In this document: positions 43,172-53,009 of the stretch, one piece after another
How positions within the stretch are numbered: the stretch's first letter is position 1
How the letters are laid out: the number at the start of each line of letters is the position of its first letter
DNA from: Pelomyxa schiedti
Lineage: Eukaryota > Evosea > Pelobiontida > Pelomyxidae
Assembly (NCBI GenBank): GCA_020536535.1
Contig: JAHLWZ010000814.1
Location: 49,000 to 112,999 of the forward strand
Direction of reading: 5' to 3'
DNA: 64,000 nt
The notes under the pieces: model-generated
Databases searched by the model: none
Seen by the model: the letters and a program-made list of their open reading frames with translations, nothing else
Told to the model about the DNA's origin: nothing
Made by a program: the position numbers and the translations under genes

Positions 43172-45014
43172 TCAACCAAAGGGAGTGTCAGTGGGTTCAA
43201 CTTTGGTGGTGTCAAACAGTCCGTGAAGGATGTAGGAATATGCATTGACTGGTGGTGTGTCTGGTGGTGTAGGTAGTACATCCGGTGAAGCCGGAACTGT
43301 TGTGGTTGTTGGGGTTGGAATTGGAGTGGATGTTGTTGGAGTTGCGGCGGCCGTGGAATTTGGCGCTGTGGTGGGATTGGCGCTGGGATTGGGAGTGAGA
43401 CTTGGACTGGGTGGTGTGCCACTCTTGGTGGTGGATTGTGCAGAATGTGCAGTTGTAGGAGTGCTAGAGGCCGCGGTAGAGGCCTCAGCCGGCGGTTTTG
43501 TGTGGGGTGTTGTGCCGGTTTTGGGGGGGATGGGGGGCGCTGCAAGATTTTGTGTGGGTGTGGTAGTTGTACTTGATGTGGAAAGAGGGCCGCTTGAAGA
43601 TAATGTGGGTGTAGTGCTTCCTGTAGCGTCGGGAGGTAAATCTGGTTGACTAGAGTTACAAAAGGTGGGGGGGGGGGGGTAGGGAGAGCCAACCTGGCGT
43701 GCGGCCCTCAAAGGGAATAAATGCAAGTGGTGTTGGACCTTGTATTGGGTTGCGGGAAGTACCAATGAACTCTTGTAGGTCCGCACTCCAGTTGAGCTCT
43801 GAAACTGCAGTACTCAACATTTTCACTGACGCTGTATAGTCTGAAGGAAGTTCCTGAAGGTTTTTTTGTTGTTATTATTTTCATGTACAATCACATATAT
43901 AGTTGTCTTACCAGTTGCATGGAGAGAAAAGCCTTTGCGCACTTGTCAAGAAAAGTAAATTGGAATTCCATTTGTGTCTGTATTTCTGCCAGTAGATGTG
44001 GAATGTCTTCAACATACAACTTCTTCTGGGCATTGTTTGCTGCGAGAATTGCATTCTTAATTTCGTTGTAAGTTTCTGTAATCAAACTTTCATCAAGCCG
44101 CACCTGATACACCATTTCCAATTGGTTTGCTTTATCAATACTCTGCTTTCGTTCCATTCCAAACTTCAGGTCCTGTCACTAAAACATCACGATATGTGTA
44201 TTCTACTTTGGAAAGAGCTATGGATAGTCGTGCTCTCCTGGATTCAGGGGTCGCTTTAACCTCCACTTCAGCATCCAAGTACTGTTGCTTTGCATACTCA
44301 GCGTCTTTACAAGCTTTCACATAGTTTTCTCGTGTCTAGATAATTTGAGATTTTGTTAAAATATTGGAGCCTCCTATGTACTTTATTGCAAACTGCAATT
44401 GCATCAGTGTAAAACTTAATATCGCAAGAACCGCCTGAAAATACCTTGTGGCAGATGAAACAAAGAAAGAGAAGGGGTAGACTTACCTTTCTCCTGTTGC
44501 TTTCTTGAGTTTTAATTTCGATCTCCAGTGGTTTAATAATCTCTTCAACAATCTTCACAGCTATCTGATTGTGTTTGGCCCCCACCTTTGACCCGCTCTC
44601 CGAGATTGCCAACATAGTTTCTTTCAGTGTCCTGTACAAAATTTTCCAGCACAAACACTCAGTGGAGTTTTTTTCCTTCAGAGCTCGAAACGTAATAATA
44701 ATGATGACTTGAAATACCTCTCCACCTTATCGACGGCGGGCGATCTTCCACCTGGATGAACCCTGCATAGCTCGTGTAACTCCTTCCCATAGTCCCGTTC
44801 CAGCCGTGCTCGCTTCTCAAAAAACGCCAGATACTCCTTCTCCATTCTTATGACCAGGTCCAACCTGCCAATGCACTTCTCAAACCCATCCTGCCAGGTT
44901 TCAAACAAGAACGTGAGCAAAAAAAACAATCCCACATGTAAGGAAGGAAGTTGATGAAATAAAAAGGACAACAAGCACAAGCCGCACCCACAACGTATCT
45001 GCCAACGAGGCCAT
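43172..45014 (-). CDS. F-BAR domain protein with Pro/Thr-rich tail
   Basis: F-BAR proteins dimerise into curved rods that bend membranes and link them to actin in endocytosis and cytokinesis. From ATG 45014: MASLADTLW, intron, DGFEKCIGRLDLVIRMEKEY, FFEKRARLERDYGKELHEL (FCH motif), LKETMLAISESGSKVGAKHN, KPLEIEIKTQESNRRK, TRENYVKACKDAEYAKQQYL, KQSIDKANQLEMVYQVRLDE. The coiled region ends near 43920 (AFLSMQLVRQLY). Then ELPSDYTASVKMLSTAVSEL and a Pro/Thr/Ser-rich tail to 43172. No SH3 domain is visible at the end, unlike most animal F-BAR proteins, so partners may bind the Pro-rich tail instead. About seven introns. Confidence 0.85.
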
Positions 45015-45205
45015 TGTTGATGATCTAATTACAAACAGTGATCCCGAAAGGACAACACTAACTCTTATTGAGTGCTCCTCAAAGAATGTCAGATTCTCCT
45101 GCGGCTTCTCCTCCTGGAGTCTTCCACTCAGTGCACATCTTTGTAGGAAGGGCGGTTTTACCGAAATGGGAAAACCAGAAGCAATAACTAAAAAACATAA
45201 CCACA
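45015..45205. promoter_or_regulatory. Divergent promoter region
   Basis: These 191 bases separate the F-BAR (minus) and Ser-rich protein (plus) start codons. No motif stands out; the call rests on gene orientation. Confidence 0.3.
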
Positions 45206-45712
45206 ATGACAGACTACGCAGCGTTACAAGCTAGCAACACACCATATACAAGTGGCCTCAAGGGCAGCGAGGAATTCTGTCCCCACGACTACTCTGCAGT
45301 GATCCCGGACGACGCAGCGGCCTCGTCCGATTCTTGTTGCTGCTCGGCCACGTCGTGCTCCCCCTCGTCCGCGCCCACGATGCACTACCGCGTGGTCCCA
45401 TCCAAGTCCGCGCAGCCCGAGGTCACACTGGTGCCGACGGCCAAGGAGCACTTCGTAGGCACCACGACGTCGTCGCCGTCGCAGTCGCTCGCGTCGGTCG
45501 ACAGGGAGTACGTGGGGACCTCCTCGTCGTCGGCTTCCGCGAAGCCGCCCGCCGTGGCGCTGGTGCCCGCGGACAAGACCTACTTCTCCACTTATGGGAA
45601 CACCTCCTCGTATTCTTCTTGCTCCTCGGCCCCTCGTGCTTCCTACTGTGCCCCTGTCTCTTCGACGAATCATGTGTCTACTTCGAGGATAACGCCATAC
45701 TTGCGCTCTTGA
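45206..45712 (+). CDS. Small Ser/Ala/Cys-rich protein, intronless, function unknown
   Basis: A single exon gives 168 residues: MTDYAALQASNTPYTSGLKG, a Cys cluster (SSDSCCCSATSCSPSS) and three related units containing VALVPADKTYFSTYG, VTLVPTAKEHFVGTT and SVDREYVGTSSSS, which look like diverged internal repeats. No signal peptide or membrane segment. G+C is high in 45300-45590 compared with the flanks, as in the other intronless gene at 22396. An AATAAA lies 42 nt after the stop. I do not recognise it. Confidence 0.6.
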   Translation: MTDYAALQASNTPYTSGLKGSEEFCPHDYSAVIPDDAAASSDSCCCSATSCSPSSAPTMHYRVVPSKSAQPEVTLVPTAKEHFVGTTTSSPSQSLASVDREYVGTSSSSASAKPPAVALVPADKTYFSTYGNTSSYSSCSSAPRASYCAPVSSTNHVSTSRITPYLRS

Positions 45713-45753
45713 TACTGAAAAGTGAAAGGAGTGAGGAAGGAACAGTTATTGTA

Positions 45754-45759
45754 AATAAA
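45754..45759 (+). terminator. Candidate poly(A) signal AATAAA
   Basis: AATAAA lies 42 nt after the stop of the small Ser-rich gene and about 80 nt before the convergent QPRT stop. Confidence 0.4.
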
Positions 45760-45839
45760 GGGCTATGCCCGTTGATAAAAATACGTTTGCTGTTGTTTTG
45801 TAATTTTTTTGGTTCTTGTTTGTTTTATGTGTGAGAAGA

Positions 45840-46987
45840 CTAGAGGGTTACTATCTTCATATTAAAGTCGAGTGCCGGCACTGAGTGGGTTATGGAGCCA
45901 ACACTTACGAAATCAACTCCTGTTTCTGCAACGGCTGCCAGTGTAGTCATATTGATACCGCCAGAGGCTTCAAGTGGGACCTTGTAAGAAGTGAAGTGAG
46001 TTTGTGTGGCTCAAACTAGGCTGCTTAACCCACCTTGTTGCTGGTGATAAGAACACAAGCACGCAGTTGATCAACTGACATGTTATCCAACATTATTCTG
46101 GTCAGCAGTGGCTCGATTGACAAAGCTTCCCTGAGTTGATCCTGGTTGGCCACTTCAACTTCAATGGGGAGGCCAGGGAATTGCTTCCGGGAAAGTGTCA
46201 CTGCCTGAAAAAATTGTAAGGTATCTGTGAGATTATGCAAACACGTACAGCCGTAATGCCACCAGCAGCTGTAATGTGGTTATCTTTTATGAGAATCATG
46301 TCGGCCAATGACATTCGGTGGTTCACACCACCACCTGTTTTGACGGCATACTTCTCAAGTACTCTATATCCTTAATTGTGTGAGTGTATTTTTGGCCTTT
46401 GTATTCCCACCAGGCAGAGTTTTTCTTGTGTCAAGAATGCGGCAGCGTGTGTGCCGCACAGCATCCACATAAGACCTTGTTTTGGTGGATATTCCAGATA
46501 ACCTCTGCACAAAATTCAATGCCGTTCTCTCTCCACTCAAGACGCTCACAACAGGGCCATCGACGTGGGCAACAACATCGCCTGAGGTGAGACGGTTTTT
46601 ACATCGCAGAACAAACTGTGAGCAGTCAACACACCCTTTGCCACTGTGTCACCATCCTTTGCCAGCAGTGTAACAGCAACCCGGCGGCCCTCGGGTGCGC
46701 TGTATTTTTCATCTATCACTGCAAACACCATTGGGATCACAAACAATCCGCACGCAACCCCATTTTCCTTCGCCATCACTTTGCCTCTTACCTACCAAGT
46801 ATTACCACCAAAACAAAAAACAAAAAGAACAAAAGTTCATACGGACCATAACGCACTCAGTCACAGAGCCAAAAATCGACATGGACGTCACATCTGGGAG
46901 ATCTTCTTCTATTGCCATCCTTATGATGTGTTGTGCTCTGTCTCGCAACTCCGCGTCGTGCGTTGCCTCGGCGCTAGTGGCAGCCAT
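45840..46987 (-). CDS. QPRT: Quinolinate phosphoribosyltransferase (nicotinate-nucleotide pyrophosphorylase, carboxylating)
   Basis: QPRT makes nicotinate mononucleotide, CO2 and pyrophosphate from quinolinate and PRPP, the entry step into NAD synthesis. From ATG 46987: [94 protein letters not shown] (substrate-binding Thr-Arg-Lys-Thr), [28 protein letters not shown] (the Lys-Asp-Asn-His motif), [28 protein letters not shown], and [13 protein letters not shown] before TAG at 45840-45842. All the family's ordered motifs are present and the length (about 290 residues) is normal. About five introns. It implies de novo or quinolinate-dependent NAD synthesis, unless quinolinate comes from prey. 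Confidence 0.95.
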
Positions 46988-47114
46988 TTCTTTTGTTTTT
47001 TTTTTTGTTTTGTTTGAAACCGAAACAGTGGATCTGTTGCCAAGAGATCCTGTTCGCCAAAATGCTTCAGGAAATTAAATTTTAAAAAAAAAACAAGGAG
47101 ATCTGGTGGTTGGG
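46988..47114. promoter_or_regulatory. Divergent promoter region
   Basis: Only 127 bases lie between the QPRT (minus) and PARP (plus) start codons, so their promoters share this space. T-rich at 47000-47015 and A-rich near 47080; no named motif. NAD synthesis and NAD consumption by PARP being divergent neighbours may be coincidence. Confidence 0.35.
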
Positions 47115-49532
47115 ATGCCGCCCAAGAGAGTGCCGGCCGCAGCGGCAACTACGACAACAACGACTACAAAGGTTACACCACCTGCCCCTGTCCAAGAAGG
47201 TAGAGTTGCCATTGTGCTTCTTTTTTCCCTAACCTTTGCAGAAAAACTCGCACAGCAGAAGAAGAAAAAGTACTGGTTTTTTTTGTTGCCTTCTTGTTGG
47301 GCCATACTTTTTCTTCTTGTCTAGTTTTGTTTGTTGTACTTCGCTGTGTGCGTTTTTTGGTTGAGCTTTTACCAAGAGAATCGGATTCTTCTTCCGAGGA
47401 TGGGTCTGGCCCCCCAAAGAAAAAGTACAGACCTGCTGGTTCCCCAACACACCCCCAGGTCCCACTACCTTCAACGTCTCCGGACCCCCAAGTCGTGGCT
47501 ACTCCTACACCAGCTGTTGTAACGACACCGCCTGCCACGACTTCTGCCGCGACTCCTGCCGTGACTCCTGCATCGACTCCCACAGCTCCTACTCCGACAC
47601 CTCCTACTCCCAGTGCTGATCAAACTACACCGGCAACATCTGCGCCTGCTGTTTCTGCAACCACTGTTGCAAGCACTTGTACTGCCACATCGGCTGCAGA
47701 CCCTCCGTCAAAACCTGGTGAGCTGCCACTGTGTCCCTACGGAGCAAACTGTTACAGGAAGAACCCGAGTCATTTCCAGGAGTATAGGTACTTGTTGATT
47801 GTTTTTTCTTTTCTTTTCTTTTTTCCCCCCCTGAAAGCTGAAACAATCACCAGACATCCTACAGTTGCCTGTGAAGACATTATCAGCGAACATGAGAAAA
47901 TGAAAGCAGAGATGAGGAGAAAACGAGAGGAGGCCTCCAAACCACATCCAAAACCAGTCACCAAGCCAGCTCCTGTTATTGTCCCTCCCCCAAGCCTGTT
48001 ATCTTCTATGAACTTTCAGCTACAACCCCAAATCCAACATCCACTCTATCAACCTCCCCCACTGCTTCCAATGCCTAAACTAACACCACTCCCCCTCCCA
48101 CCAATACCCTACACACCGATGAATGTTTCACCAATACCTATTCCACATCCCTTGTCCCTCTTAGTTCCCCCTCCGCTTCCACTTCAGGTGCCGCCACCCT
48201 TGACACATTCTGTGCCTACTTCGGCAGCAGCACCCTCTCCAAGCAAAATTAAAAGAACCACCTCAGGCGCTGGTGACCTTGTAAAAGATGCTGCTCCAAG
48301 TGATGAAGTGGTGTGTATCTTTGTTCCTGCCATCTACACTCATGCAGGGTTCGTTTTGCAAAGCTTCACAAGATTGAATCATACAAGTTACTCTTGAAGG
48401 GGATTTTATGCAAAACGAAGGTGTCTGCTGACGAAAAGCGTGTCCTAAGAAGCTACAGAAAGAATGCCGGGCTTGATGACAAGTATCACAACATGCTTCT
48501 CGGACAGTTTGGATGGACAGAAGATGAATATGAGGATGGGGAAAGGGTACACTCAGACCTCCCCGTTACTCAAAGTGACTTGTCATTAACAGAAAGCCGA
48601 AGATGACATTGACATTGAAGCTGAAAGACAATTTTATGAAAACAAAGCAAATGCAGGAAGATGTGAAATCTTTTGGCTCAGAAAGGGTGCTCTTCGATCT
48701 AAAGATGAGGAAAATACCTTTTCTCGTGTATGCACGAAGTTCTATCAGACCATGTCCAAAGCTCAAGGTGCCTTTCAGCGACATGAAGAACTAATTAACA
48801 AAACTAAGGCAACTACAACGTTGTGAAGATAGGGCTAATTGCAAACTTTACTTTGAAAGAGGCCTATGAAATGAAGCGTGCGGAAATGAGAGCAAAGTCT
48901 CAAGGAGATGAAGAGTGGGGATTCCATGGAACTTCAGAGAAGGTACTAACGCGTGCTAATTGTGGGAGAATAAAACAATAAATAGGCTATAGATGGCATA
49001 TCTAAGCTCGGATTCCTTCATCCTGACAAAATAGCACAAATAAACAACTCAAAGGCCCCAAAGGGGAAAAAAAAGAAAGGTGCCAAAGCACCACCAGCAA
49101 TATCCGTACTTGATGATGGTTTCTTTGGAAAGGGCATTTACTTCAGGTACATCTTGTAGAATCTTACTCCTGAATGAAATGAATGTGTTAGCGTTTACTC
49201 TGATTACGCTTTATGGTATTCGGCAGAGCGCGATTCATCTCAAATTTTGCTTTGTAAGCTTCTTACAGGAAGAAGTTACAAATGTGATGGAAGGTGAAGA
49301 AATTGTAACTACACTTGTGCGCTAACAATAGTTGTGTAGAATGGATGGAGCGGGTTGCAGGTCAGGTTATGACTCGCACTTCAGCCCCAAGGGTAATGAA
49401 ATTATAATGTTCGCTCCTGAAAGTTGCCTTCCCAAGTATGCACCCAGTTCAGTGGAATTGATGTAACAAACCAACAGATACATAATCGAGTTTGAGGAAC
49501 AGAAAGCCAAGGACCGTGACCAAGAAGACTAA
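47115..49532 (+). CDS. Poly(ADP-ribose) polymerase with PBZ zinc finger
   Basis: PARPs transfer ADP-ribose from NAD+ to proteins; PBZ fingers bind poly(ADP-ribose). After a basic/Thr-rich start (MPPKRVPAAAATTTTTTT, intron, then KLAQQKKKK) and Pro/Thr linker, PLCPYGANCYRKNPSHFQEY continues across an intron to RHP, an almost perfect PBZ (C-x5-C-x6-H-x5-H). A Pro-rich part follows, then a helical segment KLHKIESYKLLLKG, QFGWTEDEYEDGER. The catalytic part begins near 48830: EEWGFHGTS (His of the triad), AIDGISKLGFLHPDK, SVLDDGFFGKGIYF joined to SDYALWYSAERDSSQ (Tyr), and KGNEIIMFAPE (candidate Glu). The visible H-Y-E set suggests polymer-forming activity. Stop 49530-49532. About ten introns. A chromatin or DNA-damage role is inferred. 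Confidence 0.85.
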
Positions 49533-49759
49533 AGTTGTTTCTTGAAGAAAAAAAAATCTGATGTTTGTTTTCCTTCCGTTTTCTGTGTTCCCTTCACGAA
49601 TAGATTAGAAATATAGGATGTTTAGAATAATCAATTGCGTCACGTAAACATCACAGTTGCTTCGCTATCTCAAGTTTTGTGAAGACAGATTAAATTTCTT
49701 TTTCGCACTTTTTTTGCGGTGTATACTTTTGAGATCCCCAGCCCTGTTTTGTAGTAGAA

Positions 49760-50786
49760 ATGGGTCGCAGTGCGTGTCGCCCCTTGATCCTCTTACGCAC
49801 AGCGTTGCTATCACCATCGCGCTTTCGACACGTCACCATTTTTCTCGTTTTTAACGTTTCTCGCAGGGCCTGCTCGATGGTAGATGTTTCGACTGTTGGT
49901 TTTTTGGCGTTTTTGTGTTGCGTGTTTTTGTGCCTCTTCGGCGGTACTTAGTTTCCCATTTGTGCAGCTATCGCTACATTACTAGCAGACCCTTCATCAA
50001 GTCTCGCTACTGCCGAGGTGTCCCCGACGCTAAGATCAGGTACTTTTTTGCTATTTTTATGAGTAACCGTTTGCTTTCTTCATCTGTCACGCACCGGTAC
50101 TTATTCGCTCTAAAACAGGATTTACGATTTGGGCAAGAAGAAGGCCTCTGTCGACGAATTCCCTCAGTGCATTCACTTGGTCTCCCTCGAACGCGAGAAC
50201 CTCAGCTCCGAGGCTCTTGAGGCTGCGCGTATTTGCGCCAACAAGTACATCACCAAGATGACCGGAAAGGACGGTTTCCACTTCCGAGTCAGGACCCACC
50301 CATGGCACGTAATCCGTATCAACAAGATGCTTACCTGCGCCGGAGCTGATAGGTATGCTTCTGCTGAGAAATGGTCTTATTCTGGGCACTCACCGCTTCT
50401 TCTAGGCTCCAGACCGGTATGAGACACGCCTACGGAAAACCCAACGGTGTTGTAGCTCGCGTTGGTTTTGGCCAGATTATCTTCAGCATCAGGACCAAGG
50501 AAGCCTCGAAGCCACACGCCGTTGAGGCCCTCAGGCGCTGCGCCTTCAAGTTCCCCGGCCGACAAAAGGTAAACCAACCTTCTTCCATTTTCCACTCCTA
50601 ATCACAAACACCCCTCTCTTTCACGCACAGGTCGTTGTCTCCCCCAACTGGGGCTTCACCGTGTTCGGCAAGGAGGAGTACCTTAAGCTCAAGGCCGAGA
50701 ACAAGATCATCCCCGACGGTGCTCACTGCAAACCCGTTACCACCCACGGCCGACTTGAGGACAAGGTTCACCACGAGAAGGAGTAA
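49760..50786 (+). CDS. RPL10: 60S ribosomal protein L10 (uL16)
   Basis: L10 joins the large subunit late and forms part of the tRNA-binding region. The N terminus is rebuilt from three exons: ATGGGTCGCA (49760-49769), a 13-nt exon at 49869-49881, then 49973 onward, giving [20 protein letters not shown]. Then [109 protein letters not shown], and the end [17 protein letters not shown] through [18 protein letters not shown] 50784-50786. Five introns. Length and order are as in other eukaryotes. Confidence 0.97.
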
Positions 50787-50845
50787 AAGAAAATAGCTAT
50801 TTCTTTGTCAGAATTTTTTTTGTTTGCTATGGGACCAAAGTCACT

Positions 50846-52785
50846 TTAACTACTTGTTGTTCCTGTTGGTTGGTTTGTGGGATTGTTTTGGACTTCTGGA
50901 AGTGGATTTGCTGCTGGTGAGTACGTGATGGAGAGTGATCCAAAAGAGCCTTGAACAGTTGCCACAGTGGGGTCTGTTGGGTTAGTTTGGAGGGGCACAG
51001 TCTTGGTGGGAAGCTTGGAACATTCTTGTGTTAGGTGGTTGAGCTCTTGGTCGAGATTAAGAAGAATTGGTGTGGGGGTTGGTTTCGTCAGCAGAGCAGT
51101 GCCTGCTTTCCGAGCTGCTGACAGATTCTGTATTTGGAAGGTGTGAGAAGGATGTGTTTTTGATGCGGTGTTTGAGGAGGTTGGTACCTTGTGATCACAA
51201 GTGTTGCCGCTTTCCTTCTCCGCTATTAAATAGTCGGAAAGCTGGCGAAAGATAGCTTGAGCAGATTCCGTGTAAGGGGAGTGATTTGCTGGGATGTTAC
51301 AGGTTAATAAAGCGGAAAGAATAAGGTACTGTGACAGACTTTCATTCAAGTGCTGAAAATGGGCCTTATACGTAGGTATATCAGTTATCATTCCATTTAA
51401 AAGACCGCGAATAGTAGTAGAAATAGTGATTTCATCATATGCGCTTCGACTTAACCTGTTCCATTTGGCAAGGTGTGGCCAGTACATACTAAGACGTTGT
51501 GTGATGACGGGATCTTTGGAAAGAGGGTAAGTTTGTGAAGACAAGTGATTCCATGAAGACCTGTTGCCGCTGTCACCTGTAATATACTTGAGCCGTACTG
51601 AGTGTTGTTCAACTTCATGACACCCCACAAGTCCCCACTGTGGGGTGAGAATCTAATCAAAGTATTATGGACCTTCGCTCCGGGCTTTTTCAAGTCCGAG
51701 AAGTAAATGGCCATAAATCTGCCAGTTGATCAGATTTGTTAGATGAGATGTGCAGGGGTACTTGGAAACTCCACAGTTTGACGTTAAAAAAGTGGTAAAC
51801 TCTCGGCAGCCACAAGAAATATTCCGGATGAGAACAAATCTTTTTCTTGTGGTTAGATCATAACCCAATACTCTAAGTACCTTATCGAGTGTGAACATAT
51901 AAAACTCTGTAGACAATCATTATTTTCCTGTGGATATTGTGTCGCTTGAAATGGGTTTGAGGAAATTGGGGGTTGCTGTGTGTATTGTGGTTGGGTTGTC
52001 GGAAGGAAGGAGGGCGTCTGTGGTGGCGAAGTAAAAGCCATTGAAGATTGTGTTGTTGGCCCAAATGACATGGGAGAGGGTGTCGAAGTCGAAGGATTGA
52101 AAGGAATCTGTTGTTGGGTTTGGGGATTGAAAGGAATCTGTTGTTGGGTTGGAGGATTGAAAGGCATCGGTGGCTGTACAGCCGGACTGAAAGGCATTGC
52201 AGGAGGTCTCTCGGGTTGACCATACTGGGGCATAGGGGAGGGCCACGGCTGACCCGGCTGCGGGGGAACTTGGTATCCAGGTTGCATCTGAGGCTGCATT
52301 GGTTGCATTGGCTGCGTCGTGGTTGGCCTTTGGACATAAAGGGATTCAAGTGCCTGCAGATTTTGCTGTGTGGGTGACGGGGAAACTTGCTGCTGCTGCT
52401 GTTGTTGTTGCCACTGCATTTGTGGGGCAAACATAGGTTGTGTCTGCTGCTGCTGCTGCCATGGCTGTCCCAATTGGGGACCAATGGAAAAGTTGTTCCA
52501 TTGTTGTTGCTGTTGTTGTGGTGGTTGTGGAAACTGTGAGTGCTGGAACTGCTGTTGTGGAAATTGTTGCTGCGGTGGAAAATGTTGAATTTGTGGCTGC
52601 TGGCCGTATTGCTGCTGATGCGGGGCCAGTGCTTGGTGCGAAGGCAGTTGTTGGGCCTTCGTTTGGTACGCTTTGTTTTTGTTCGCCTGGGCCTTGGGAG
52701 GTTTCTGTTTCTTTTTTTTCGTTTGGGTCTGCTGCGGTAGCACCATGGGCAGAAACGCCTGCGCGTTGTCCTGTCTCCCGTTCAT
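50846..52785 (-). CDS. Gln/Pro-rich protein with helical C-terminal region, function unknown
   Basis: From ATG 52785 (MNGRQDNAQAFLPMVLPQQT) a Lys-rich start (KKKKQKPPKAQANKNKAY) is followed by about 250 residues rich in Gln, Pro and aromatic residues (52650-51950), with small repeats of QQQIPFNP at about 52100-52160. The 3' exons encode structured sequence: FVLIRNISCGCREFTTF, LINWQIYGHLLLGL, RLSMYWPHLAKWNRLSRSAY, GLLNGMITDIPTYKAHFQHL, SQAIFRQLSDYLIAEK. The protein ends VQNNPTNQPTGTTSS at 50846. A prion-like or RNA-granule component is a reasonable guess from composition only. Exon limits between 51950 and 51630 are uncertain. Confidence 0.6.
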
Positions 52786-53009
52786 CTCGCCTCTTTATTT
52801 GTTGGCAAATTGGTTGCGGCCGAGATCTGGGTGGCTCTGAGTTGGTCTATGGGAAATCGACAAGACACGAGTGGCTGGCAGGGAAGTAATGCCACTAATG
52901 TGTCTAAAGGGCACGAATTCCAATTTGTACTTAAACTAAAAATCCAAGTCTCGTTGTTCGCCAAAGAAGAGCAAACAACCAAATTAAAACGGCCCCACGA
53001 AGACGACGA
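52786..53009. promoter_or_regulatory. Divergent promoter region
   Basis: These 224 bases separate start codons of the Gln-rich gene (minus) and the membrane kinase gene (plus). No motif recognised; position only. Confidence 0.3.
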
